Of a stretch of DNA of 10,145 nt, positions 1-6,455 are shown piece after piece. Every line of letters starts with the position of its first letter. Within the stretch, counting starts at the first letter, position 1. A program made the translations under genes and the position numbers. The DNA comes from Holophagae bacterium (GTDB lineage: Bacteria > Acidobacteriota > Thermoanaerobaculia > Thermoanaerobaculales > Sulfomarinibacteraceae), in contig DAOWGJ010000197.1 in NCBI GenBank assembly GCA_030637505.1, positions 1 to 10,145 of the forward strand, read 5' to 3'. The notes below the pieces were generated by a model. It saw nothing but the letters and a program-made list of their open reading frames with translations. It made no database searches and was not told where the DNA came from.

Positions 1-894
1 GCATCGGGACCGGACGGTACCGTCGATCTGGATGCTCTCGATGCGGCGATGAATGAGAATGTCGCCGCCGTCATGCTGACCGTACCCAACACCCTGGGTG
101 TCTTCGAACACCGCATCGTTGAAATCGCCGAATTGGTGCACTCTCGAGGCGGCTTCGTCTACATGGACGGGGCCAACCTCAATGCTTTCGTCGGACGTGC
201 CCTGCCCGGCCTGATGGGCGCCGACGCCATGCACATCAATCTGCACAAGACCTTCTCCACACCACACGGTGGGGGCGGTCCCGGCGCCGGTCCAGTTACG
301 GTCTCAGAAACGCTGCTCCCCTTCCTGCCGGTCCCTCGGGTCGTCAAGAAAGACGACGGCTTCGCCATGCTGTGGTCGGACGAAAGGTCCATCGGCTCGC
401 TGCGCGGATTTTCAGGGTCCTTCTTGATCCTGCTCAGGGCCCTTGTCTACATGCGAGGCATGGGGGGCGACGGCCTGCGCGAGATGTCGGAAACCGGGGT
501 GCTCTTCGCCAACGTCATAAGGAAACGGCTCGAAGGCGCCTACCACCTGAAGTACGACACGCCTACTATGCACGAGGTCGTCTTCGACGACTCAGAGCAG
601 GTCAAGAACGGCGTTCACAACACCGATATTGCCAAGCGATTATTGGACTATGGCTTCCACCCGCCGACAATGAGCTTCCCCCTGGTCGTGCACGGCGCCA
701 TGATGATCGAACCCACCGAGAGCTTCGGCCCCGAGGAGATCGACGCCTTCTGTGAAGCAATGCTGGCCATCGCCAAGGAAGCCGAGGAGACACCCGAGTT
801 GGTGCGTGCGGCGCCCCACGAAACTCCCGTCCGCCGGGTGGATGAGGTTCTGGCCGCGCGCCAGCTCAAAGTGCGGTTCGAAGACGAGGACTGA
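1..894 (+). CDS. gcvPB: Glycine dehydrogenase (decarboxylating) subunit 2, C-terminal part (5' end outside window)
   Basis: This is the C-terminal 297 residues of the PLP-binding subunit of the split glycine cleavage P-protein, which decarboxylates glycine and passes the aminomethyl group to the lipoylated H-protein in the cytoplasm. The frame is open from base 1, so the gene starts upstream; full-length members are usually somewhat under 500 residues. The diagnostic stretch is N-L-H-K-T-F-S-T-P-H-G-G-G-G-P-G, with the PLP-binding lysine codon at 247-249. Upstream of it is the family motif D-G-A-N-L-N-A (Asp codon 166-168). The C-terminus, P-V-R-R-V-D-E-V-L-A-A-R, is typical of GcvPB. The split form implies that a gcvPA gene lies just upstream, which is inferred. 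No clear terminator follows; the next bases are an antitoxin remnant. Assignment is near certain. Confidence 0.96.
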   Translation, partial: ASGPDGTVDLDALDAAMNENVAAVMLTVPNTLGVFEHRIVEIAELVHSRGGFVYMDGANLNAFVGRALPGLMGADAMHINLHKTFSTPHGGGGPGAGPVTVSETLLPFLPVPRVVKKDDGFAMLWSDERSIGSLRGFSGSFLILLRALVYMRGMGGDGLREMSETGVLFANVIRKRLEGAYHLKYDTPTMHEVVFDDSEQVKNGVHNTDIAKRLLDYGFHPPTMSFPLVVHGAMMIEPTESFGPEEIDAFCEAMLAIAKEAEETPELVRAAPHETPVRRVDEVLAARQLKVRFEDED

Positions 895-1016
895 TCCTGC
901 AGAGCCGGAACCAAAACGCCGCCGCCATCAGTATCCTCGGCGATTTTCCATCCAGGAATTTGTCGGCTACCGACGAGATTCGAGAGATGATTGCCCAGGG
1001 CCGCAGGCGCTGGTAA
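895..1016 (+). pseudogene. 3' remnant of a Phd/YefM-type antitoxin gene
   Basis: The frame ending at the TAA at 1014-1016 reads A-A-A-I-S-I-L-G-D-F-P-S-R-N-L-S-A-T and then D-E-I-R-E-M-I-A-Q-G-R-R-R-W. It aligns without gaps to the last 31 residues of the intact antitoxin encoded at 2621-2863 (17 identities by eye), whose end reads D-E-V-R-E-M-I-T-D-G-R-R-H. The nucleotide match is also clear, for example the shared CGAGAGATGATT and GGCCGCAGGC. The homology begins near 918. Upstream of it there is no start codon or N-terminal DNA-binding half, only a few bases after the gcvPB stop. The aligned stop TGA has become TGG, and translation would run two codons to TAA. No recognisable toxin follows. 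I read this as a truncated relic of a second toxin-antitoxin locus rather than a working gene. Confidence 0.72.
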
Positions 1017-1019
1017 TCT
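991..1019 (+). promoter_or_regulatory. Possible promoter for the exported modular protein gene
   Basis: TTGCCC at 991-996 and TAATCT at 1014-1019 are 17 bases apart, and a TG lies one base upstream of the second box. The match to the sigma-70 consensus is modest. If real, the promoter lies in the antitoxin relic, about 30 bases upstream of the start at 1052. It is listed because no better candidate is visible between gcvPB and this gene. Confidence 0.22.
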
Positions 1020-1051
1020 CGAATTGATACACCATTGCTGGAGGGGAAACA

Positions 1052-2545
1052 ATGCGACGGGGCTTGATCTGCTGTTTGTTGACGTCACTGGTGATCATGA
1101 CCGGACTCGGAGCTACTGAGGTCTCGGCTGAAGATATTTTCGGGTTTGCGTTGGCAGAAGCCGCAGGGGCGGGTGGCACACTGTGGCTGAGCGACCTGGA
1201 GGTATTGGCGATCGGTCCAGAGGACGCCGTCTACACCATCGAATTCCTCGACGGCACGGCTTCCCCACCACAACTGAGCAAGACCCTCGAGGCCGACCAG
1301 GCGGTGCGCTTCGCCAACATCTTGGGGAGCGAGTTCGGTCTCAGCAATACTTTCGGCGGTTTTCGAATCGCCGCGACTGCGGGAATATTACGAGTCGGTG
1401 GACGCACGGTCAACGATTCCCCTAACGGTTCCTACGGCTCCAATCTGCACGCGAGGTCCGCGTCGGCCGCACTCGGCGTCGGCGAGCAGGGGTACCTGAT
1501 TCAGCTGGCACAAAACGCTTCGTATCACACGAACTTGGGACTATTGAATACCGGTGCGGTCCCGCTGGTGGTTGATGTCGATTACCGCCTGGCAGACGGC
1601 ACCCTCCTGGGCACAGATGGTACCGTTCTGGCTGTCAACCAGTATCGCCAAATCAATCAAGTCTTCCTGAGTGTCACCGGCGACGACGTTGATGACGGCT
1701 ACCTGGTGGTCAGCACGTCGACCGCTGATGGAAGCTTCCTCGCTGCAGCGTATGTGATCAACAATGGATCTGGCGACCCCGCAACGGTTCCCTCGATCGA
1801 CGGAGTTGCTGCAGAACCGCTGTTTCTACCTTTTGCGGCCGATGTCGGCGATTTCGGAACCGACTTGGAGATCCTGGCCGCTTCCGCCGCTACTGTTGAG
1901 TTGGCCCTTTTGCCGAGCGGGACCGATAACAGCGCACCGGCAACGGTCGGCTATGTGCTGGCCGCAGGTGAAGCGCTTCGCGTGGCGGACGTCTTGGTTA
2001 CTGCCTTCAGCACAACCGGTACGGCGGCGCTCCGAGTGACACCAACCACCGGATCAGTGATGGTCAACGGGATAGGCCAGCAGGAGATCTCGGCGTCTTT
2101 GCTTCGCCATATCCCCGCGACAGCCGAAAGCGAGGCATTCTCATTTGAAAACGCTTCACTGCTGATGGGTCTTGAGGACAGTACCGAGTTCGGAACTGAC
2201 GCCGGTGCGGTCAGCGCCGGCACGGAACCCATCGTCATGGCTTTCGATCTCTACCGCGCCGATGGAACGCTGCTTGGGCGTGCACAAAGAACACTGGCGC
2301 CATACGGTCACGTGCTCATCGAAGACCTCTTCGACGAGGTCACAACAACAACAGTGAGCAACGGGATCGCTGTCGTACGCACTCTGACGCCTGGCGGCCG
2401 GTTCGTACCTTTTGCCACTGTCACCGACTTGCAGACCGGCGACTCTCGCCATATTCCCGGCCAAGCCTACGACGGCGCCCTCGCATCCCTGCTTTTCGCC
2501 GATGCCTTCGAGTCCGGCGACACCTTCAGCTGGTCAAGCCCCTAA
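1052..2545 (+). CDS. Exported protein of four similar beta-rich modules with a C-terminal FESGDT tail
   Basis: The function is unknown. The 497-residue product begins with a Sec signal peptide: positive M-R-R, a hydrophobic core to about residue 20, and a likely cut after V-S-A (26/27). The start is supported by GGAGGGG a few bases upstream. The rest appears to be four related modules, at roughly 40-130, 146-245, 254-345 and 366-470. Each has a strand-rich opening that ends in a short polar turn, a loop of the type D/P-x-G-T, a stretch around V-x-I-x-x-V-F/L, and a closing strand pair. Modules 2 and 4 are closest, both containing A-D-G-T-L-L-G (181-187 and 403-409). The repeats resemble adhesion or surface-display folds, which is inference. 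The extreme C-terminus (480-497) is LLFADAFESGDTFSWSSP, a variant of the tail seen on two other exported proteins in this window. The gene stands alone between an antitoxin relic and the intact toxin-antitoxin operon. Confidence 0.85.
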   Translation: MRRGLICCLLTSLVIMTGLGATEVSAEDIFGFALAEAAGAGGTLWLSDLEVLAIGPEDAVYTIEFLDGTASPPQLSKTLEADQAVRFANILGSEFGLSNTFGGFRIAATAGILRVGGRTVNDSPNGSYGSNLHARSASAALGVGEQGYLIQLAQNASYHTNLGLLNTGAVPLVVDVDYRLADGTLLGTDGTVLAVNQYRQINQVFLSVTGDDVDDGYLVVSTSTADGSFLAAAYVINNGSGDPATVPSIDGVAAEPLFLPFAADVGDFGTDLEILAASAATVELALLPSGTDNSAPATVGYVLAAGEALRVADVLVTAFSTTGTAALRVTPTTGSVMVNGIGQQEISASLLRHIPATAESEAFSFENASLLMGLEDSTEFGTDAGAVSAGTEPIVMAFDLYRADGTLLGRAQRTLAPYGHVLIEDLFDEVTTTTVSNGIAVVRTLTPGGRFVPFATVTDLQTGDSRHIPGQAYDGALASLLFADAFESGDTFSWSSP

Positions 2546-2585
2546 CCCGAATTTCTCGCCACTAATCTGCTGAACTGATCGTGTG

Positions 2586-2615
2586 TTAGACTGGTCTTAC
2601 ACTGGTCTAAGGAGG
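2586..2615 (+). promoter_or_regulatory. Operator and strong RBS of the toxin-antitoxin operon
   Basis: TTAGAC (2586-2591) and GTCTAA (2605-2610) form the outer arms of an inverted repeat. Inside it, ACTGGTCT occurs twice, at 2590-2597 and 2601-2608, 11 bases apart, about one helical turn. The first copy lies in the palindrome AGAC-TG-GTCT (2588-2597). This layout is typical of sites where a Phd/YefM-type antitoxin, alone or with its toxin, represses its own operon. The sequence runs straight into the Shine-Dalgarno AAGGAGG (2609-2615), five bases before the ATG at 2621, so a bound repressor would also cover the translation start. Confidence 0.6.
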
Positions 2616-2620
2616 TTCTT

Positions 2621-2863
2621 ATGACCACGGTTGGCGCCTACGAAGCCAAAACACACCTCTCCGAGTTACTGATGCGGGTCGAGAAGGGTGAGTCGATTGT
2701 CATCACCCGTCACGGGACACCGATTGCAGAACTCCGCCCCGTCGCGGGAAGGGACTCAGAGGCTATCGCCACCGCCATCGGCAATCTCCAAGACTTTCGA
2801 TCCAGACATTCGGTCGGCGCCGATGAGGTCCGAGAGATGATTACCGACGGCCGCAGGCACTGA
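2621..2863 (+). CDS. Type II antitoxin, Phd/YefM family (VapB-like partner)
   Basis: This 80-residue protein is the antitoxin of the PIN-domain toxin encoded directly downstream. The N-terminal half (T-V-G-A-Y-E-A-K-T-H-L-S-E-L-L, then V-E-K-G-E-S-I-V-I-T-R-H-G-T-P-I-A-E-L-R-P) is the classic Phd/YefM fold, which dimerises and binds operator DNA. The C-terminal part (about 50-80) is variable in this family and is the expected toxin-binding segment. It ends in D-E-V-R-E-M-I-T-D-G-R-R-H, the part also preserved in the relic at 895-1016. The start is fixed by a strong AAGGAGG. The stop overlaps the toxin start as TGATG, so translation is probably coupled. Expression is likely autoregulated through the repeats just upstream. 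A specific gene symbol is withheld because Phd-type antitoxins paired with PIN toxins are named inconsistently. Confidence 0.93.
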   Translation: MTTVGAYEAKTHLSELLMRVEKGESIVITRHGTPIAELRPVAGRDSEAIATAIGNLQDFRSRHSVGADEVREMITDGRRH

Positions 2864-3276
2864 TGGCCTTCGTCCTTGATTGCTCCGTAACTATGTCGTG
2901 GATCTTCTCGGACGAAAGCACCCCCGACACCACAGACCTCCTGCGGTCCCTCACTGAGGATGTTGCCGTCGTCCCCCAGATCTGGAGCCTGGAAGTCGCC
3001 AACGTCCTTCTGGTCGCAACGAGGAAAGGCCGAATTCAGCGCCATGAGCAAACTCGTCTGGTCGCTGCGATCAAGGCCCTTCCCATCGAGGTGGATCGGG
3101 ACTCCCACAGCCAGGCCTTGACGGCGACTCTGAATATCGCCGCAGAACACAGCCTCTCTGCCTACGATGCCGCCTATCTCGAGCTTGCTCTCAGAAGGAG
3201 TCTTCCGCTGGCCACCCTGGACAAACGACTGAGAAGTGCGTGCGAAACCGTCGGGGTTCTCTCCGTGTTGGGCTGA
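2863..3276 (+). CDS. vapC: Type II toxin, PIN-domain ribonuclease (VapC family)
   Basis: This 137-residue protein is a PIN-domain endoribonuclease, the toxin half of a type II pair; family members cleave tRNA or other RNA when the antitoxin is lost. The acidic residues that hold the metal ions are visible: Asp6 (V-L-D-C-S), Glu44 (S-L-E-V-A-N), Asp102 (S-A-Y-D-A-A-Y-L-E-L-A) and Asp120 (A-T-L-D-K-R-L). All four are present, so the enzyme looks intact and active. The length is normal. The ATG at 2863 shares its A with the antitoxin stop, giving one-base overlap and likely translational coupling. The RNA target cannot be told from sequence. The gene is followed by hairpins that separate it from a convergent gene. 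Confidence 0.94.
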   Translation: MAFVLDCSVTMSWIFSDESTPDTTDLLRSLTEDVAVVPQIWSLEVANVLLVATRKGRIQRHEQTRLVAAIKALPIEVDRDSHSQALTATLNIAAEHSLSAYDAAYLELALRRSLPLATLDKRLRSACETVGVLSVLG

Positions 3277-3318
3277 GGCCCCCAGAAGCAGCAACCCGTC
3301 AGAATGGAACGCCTCAGC
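3272..3318 (+). terminator. Possible weak hairpin after the toxin gene
   Basis: GCTGAGGC (3272-3279), which includes the toxin stop codon, can pair with GCCTCAGC (3311-3318) across a 31-base loop. No T-run follows, so a role in termination is uncertain. It may instead protect the 3' end of the transcript. Confidence 0.25.
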
Positions 3319-3333
3319 TGTCTGATCTTTCAC

Positions 3334-3370
3334 CGCCCGAAGGGCGCATGCATTTCGTTCGACGAAATGC
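3334..3370. terminator. Paired hairpins between convergent genes, probable bidirectional terminator
   Basis: Two hairpins lie side by side between the toxin gene and the convergent minus-strand gene. The first is CGCCC-GAA-GGGCG (3334-3346). The second is a perfect nine-base stem, GCATTTCGT-TCG-ACGAAATGC (3350-3370), which ends one base before the stop codon of the minus-strand gene (3371-3373). Neither side shows a long T-run, so termination may need a factor or may be partial. Position and symmetry favour a role in ending both transcripts. Confidence 0.5.
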
Positions 3371-4645
3371 CTACCAGGCCGTGGTGTCCCCGTTCTCGAA
3401 GCCGTCCGCGAAGATGAAGGATCCACCGGCCCTGGGCGCCAGGACCATCGGCTCAAGCGATGACGGCGACCCCGGGCGGAACAGGCCGATCTGCGCGCCT
3501 CCGGTCTGCGGCGAGGCGTCGGCGTCGAACCAGAAGTTGTACATCGTGCCCCAGCGCAAGGCATTGGCATCCTCGTTGGTGGCGAAGTCGTCGGTCGACC
3601 AACTGATCCAGCCGGCCCCGTTGTCCACAGTGATCGTCCAGTCAGTCGGATCATAAGGCTCGCCGGAGTGCGAATCGACATCGCGGAATCCTGCGTTGGT
3701 GATGACCGTGTCCCCCTCGATCGGCACGGCGAACGACCAGGCGCTGCGGTGGGAATTGAGGTTGAACAGGGCGTATTCGTACCGCCAGGTACCGTTCCCG
3801 TTGTCCGTCGCCTTGTGTGCGATGTAGAACGAACCTTCGCTGGGCACGTCGACCTTTCGAACGGTCACCGTCGGTTCTTCAGCATTCCAGGCGAAGATCG
3901 CCGGCACGGACTCTTGGGTCGCACCGTCCAAAGTCAGATCGAGATTGGCTGCCACATTGACCTTGCGATAGGCCGCGTTATTGAGACCGTTGTCCGCTCC
4001 CGCGTCGTCCTGGGTGACGTACTGGCCTTCGATGAAATAGAGCGCCCCCGTATTCATTGCCGGTGTGACGTCGTCCGTTGCCACCTGGATACGTCCACTG
4101 AGTACCGTATAGGCGCCACCGTCGGGCAAAGAGTGGGGCATTGGAAATTCTCCGGTAAAGGCATTGACCTCGGAGCGTGGCCCGAGGAGACCTTGACTCC
4201 CGTTAAGACCAGCCGAATAGGGATCCGAACAACCGACGCCCAGCTGTGCCCCGCCGTTGGGAGGTTGAATGCAGGTGTCGCAGGCGCTGCCGTTGATCGA
4301 AAGGAAGCCGTGTTTGAGCCAGCTCTGCCCCAACTGCTCAAACCGACCCTCCTTGAGGCGGTAGAGGTTCTGAGCGATCACAGGGTGCTCATTTGTGCCG
4401 CTAACCCATTCGACCGGAACATCTCCACGGTTACAGCTCTCGGTAGCGACCGAGTAGGCCGAGCTATCATTCGAAGAGCCCCAATACTCAGTACCGTACA
4501 GATCAAAGACCACGACGTCGGGGCCCACAGCGCCCTCTGTGCTCTTGCCGTCCGCCGCTGATGCCGAACCCGCCCAGAGCACGACCAGCGCCGCGACACA
4601 GAGGCTCTTGATCAGAATTCCACATACACTCTTTTTCGTCGTCAT
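3371..4645 (-). CDS. Exported protein of unknown function with CxxC-x13-C cluster and C-terminal FENGDT tail
   Basis: I do not recognise a named function. I chose the ATG at 4645 because GGAGGG (4651-4656) lies five bases upstream; an in-frame ATG at 4669 would place that site inside the gene. The 424-residue product has a signal peptide (M-T-T-K-K, a hydrophobic stretch to about residue 25, likely cut after A-S-A at 30). The mature protein looks globular and strand-rich. Features include S-W-L-K-H-G-F (108-114), then C122-D-T-C125 and G-V-G-C139-S-D-P-Y, then L-G-P-R-S-E-V-N (154-161). The three cysteines could bind a metal or form disulfides; there is no CxxCH heme motif. The second half contains W-R-Y-E-Y-A-L-F-N-L-N-S-H-R (287-300). 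The last residues are FIFADGFENGDTTAW. The gene lies 64 bases after the polyferredoxin-TPR gene and may share its transcript. Confidence 0.85.
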   Translation of the reverse strand: MTTKKSVCGILIKSLCVAALVVLWAGSASAADGKSTEGAVGPDVVVFDLYGTEYWGSSNDSSAYSVATESCNRGDVPVEWVSGTNEHPVIAQNLYRLKEGRFEQLGQSWLKHGFLSINGSACDTCIQPPNGGAQLGVGCSDPYSAGLNGSQGLLGPRSEVNAFTGEFPMPHSLPDGGAYTVLSGRIQVATDDVTPAMNTGALYFIEGQYVTQDDAGADNGLNNAAYRKVNVAANLDLTLDGATQESVPAIFAWNAEEPTVTVRKVDVPSEGSFYIAHKATDNGNGTWRYEYALFNLNSHRSAWSFAVPIEGDTVITNAGFRDVDSHSGEPYDPTDWTITVDNGAGWISWSTDDFATNEDANALRWGTMYNFWFDADASPQTGGAQIGLFRPGSPSSLEPMVLAPRAGGSFIFADGFENGDTTAW

Positions 4646-4709
4646 GAACACCCTCCAACGTTTGAGCATTGACTCAACCCTGCAAACCTCAACATCACAC
4701 CCGCCGGCT

Positions 4710-6455
4710 TCATTCCACCGGCACCGGAAAAACTGTCAGACCAACGAGATTCTCCCGGGCCTTGACATGTTCGGGATTGATCTCAAGGGCCCGTTCAAAT
4801 GAACCCTGCGCCTCGTCGAAATCCCCCTCCATGGCGCAGGCGACACCGAAGTTGTAATGGAGGTTCGCATTTTCCGGGTGACGAAGCACTCCCCTCCGGA
4901 AGACCTCCCGGGCCCTGGACACGTCGCCGAGAGCACCCGAGAGCGAGCCCAGGCTGATGAAGCCCTGAGGCGCCCCGGGATCGATTTCGACCGAACGGAC
5001 GAAGGCCATCACGGCTTCCCGAGGGCGACCAACCGCAGCGAGCACCCGGCCGTGCAGCAAATGGACCTCTGAGGCCCTCGGCTGCATCTTGAGCGCCTGC
5101 TCGACCGATGCCAGGGCCGACTCCATCCGCCCTTGAAGAAAAGCAAACCACGATGCCCTGAAATGAGACGAGGGATTGGAGATCAGGCCCCACTTCCGTG
5201 TCCAGTCGATATGGCGGCGGCCTTGATCAACAAGTTCAACGGCTGCCTGATCGGTGAGCCCGTCAAAGCCGAGATCCAGCGCCGTCGAACGAAGTCCGGC
5301 AGTTTCCTCAAACGCCACCCCAGCCCTGGCCTCATGAAAACGGACCAGAGCGCTGTGAATCCAGAGTCCTCCGGCCACAATCATCACGAAAGCGAAAATC
5401 CATCCTGCCGAGGTCACCCGCCCATCCCGTTTGAGCCGAGCGGCGCCGAATCTCAGGTTTCGAGTACCTGCCAGCCGGACCGACGTCAAGCTGAGGAAGG
5501 CCAGGATCCCGCTCAAACCCAGCGCCAAGAGGAAGGGGATCCGACCATACAACCCCCGAAACGTGCCGAAAGCCAGCACGAATGCCGAAGCCAGGACGAT
5601 CTCCTCCATCCAGTCGACATTCCAGGGCCGACCTGCAGGTGGCCCTCCCACTCGAGGTTTCGCACCAAGGGCAGGCCGGCCAAAGCCGAGATACAGGGCG
5701 TCGTTTGGACAGGCCGCCACACAATCCAGGCACTTCATGCACCCGGAGTCCCGGACCATCGCGAAATCCCGGACCTGCTCGTGCACACGGACGTTTGAGG
5801 TGCACGCCGCGGTACACCGGGCACATTGGTTGCAATCGTCGTTCACCCGAACCCTCAAGGGCGCCAACCGGTCCGCGGCGCCGAAAAGGGCGCCATAGGG
5901 ACAGGCGTAGGTGCAAAAGCCCTTGGCGCCCAAGACGTACACGATTGCAAAACCGCAGACGACGATTGTCAGGCCGCCGATGACCAACCCCGGCATCGAA
6001 GCCCAGAGATTCGAGGTCGTCAGGGCCGTCGTCACCGGCGGAAAAACACGGCCGGCGCCCAGGCGATATACGATCGGCCACACAAACATATAGACGAATG
6101 CGGCGAGAGGAACCCACCGGAGCAGGCGAGATCGCAAGGGTTTGGGTCTGATCCCACCCTTGATCAACAGCCAACGACACAGGTCCTGCATTGCGATGAT
6201 GTGGCAGCCCCAGCCACAGAAAAAGCGCCCGAACACCGCGGTGATCAAAGCCGCCCCCACCAGCAGGATCAGTCCCAGATTGATGACGCCGTGCTTGGAA
6301 AACTCCATCGCCTCCGATGGTTCGAGACCGGCGATCGTCCTTCCCGAGATCAGCCAGTGGGCGATGTGAACCAGAATCAGGAGGTGAACGCCGACCAAAA
6401 CCCTGGTGCGCCACCGGGAAGGGTGTTTCACCCGGAGTTGAGGCAGATCTACCAA
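4710..6455 (-). CDS. Membrane polyferredoxin (NapH/CcoG-like 4Fe-4S protein) fused to C-terminal TPR repeats
   Basis: This 581-residue protein joins an electron-transfer membrane domain to a tetratricopeptide domain. Likely membrane helices lie near 17-37, 57-77, 112-132, 155-175, 286-328 (probably two) and 351-370. Cysteine pairs in F-C-G-W-G-C-H (79-85) and F-C-T-Y-A-C-P-Y-G-A-L-F (180-191) follow the membrane polyferredoxin pattern of NapH, NosR and CcoG, although His replaces the usual Pro in the first. Two complete 4Fe-4S sets follow: C208, C211, C214, C218 and C239, C242, C245, C249-Pro. About four TPR units occupy 430-575 and probably lie on one side of the membrane as a docking surface. 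The start is a TTG at 6455, which overlaps the end of the sugar dehydrogenase gene by seven bases; a stop codon lies four codons upstream. A GTG at 6431 is an alternative start. No strong Shine-Dalgarno is visible, so coupling to the upstream gene is likely. The electron donor and acceptor are unknown. Confidence 0.88.
   Translation of the reverse strand: MVDLPQLRVKHPSRWRTRVLVGVHLLILVHIAHWLISGRTIAGLEPSEAMEFSKHGVINLGLILLVGAALITAVFGRFFCGWGCHIIAMQDLCRWLLIKGGIRPKPLRSRLLRWVPLAAFVYMFVWPIVYRLGAGRVFPPVTTALTTSNLWASMPGLVIGGLTIVVCGFAIVYVLGAKGFCTYACPYGALFGAADRLAPLRVRVNDDCNQCARCTAACTSNVRVHEQVRDFAMVRDSGCMKCLDCVAACPNDALYLGFGRPALGAKPRVGGPPAGRPWNVDWMEEIVLASAFVLAFGTFRGLYGRIPFLLALGLSGILAFLSLTSVRLAGTRNLRFGAARLKRDGRVTSAGWIFAFVMIVAGGLWIHSALVRFHEARAGVAFEETAGLRSTALDLGFDGLTDQAAVELVDQGRRHIDWTRKWGLISNPSSHFRASWFAFLQGRMESALASVEQALKMQPRASEVHLLHGRVLAAVGRPREAVMAFVRSVEIDPGAPQGFISLGSLSGALGDVSRAREVFRRGVLRHPENANLHYNFGVACAMEGDFDEAQGSFERALEINPEHVKARENLVGLTVFPVPVE

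Noticed and set aside
2710..3681. A 323-codon minus-strand frame across the toxin-antitoxin operon.
   Set aside because: It overlaps two genes with clear motifs and a terminator region, and has no domain of its own.
3668..4561. A 297-codon plus-strand frame opposite the cysteine-cluster protein.
   Set aside because: The minus frame has a signal peptide, a good ribosome site and the shared tail; the plus frame has none of these.
4661..4680. Small dyad TTGAG/CTCAA in the gap between the polyferredoxin gene and the next gene.
   Set aside because: Five base pairs only, with no T-run; a chance occurrence is likely.
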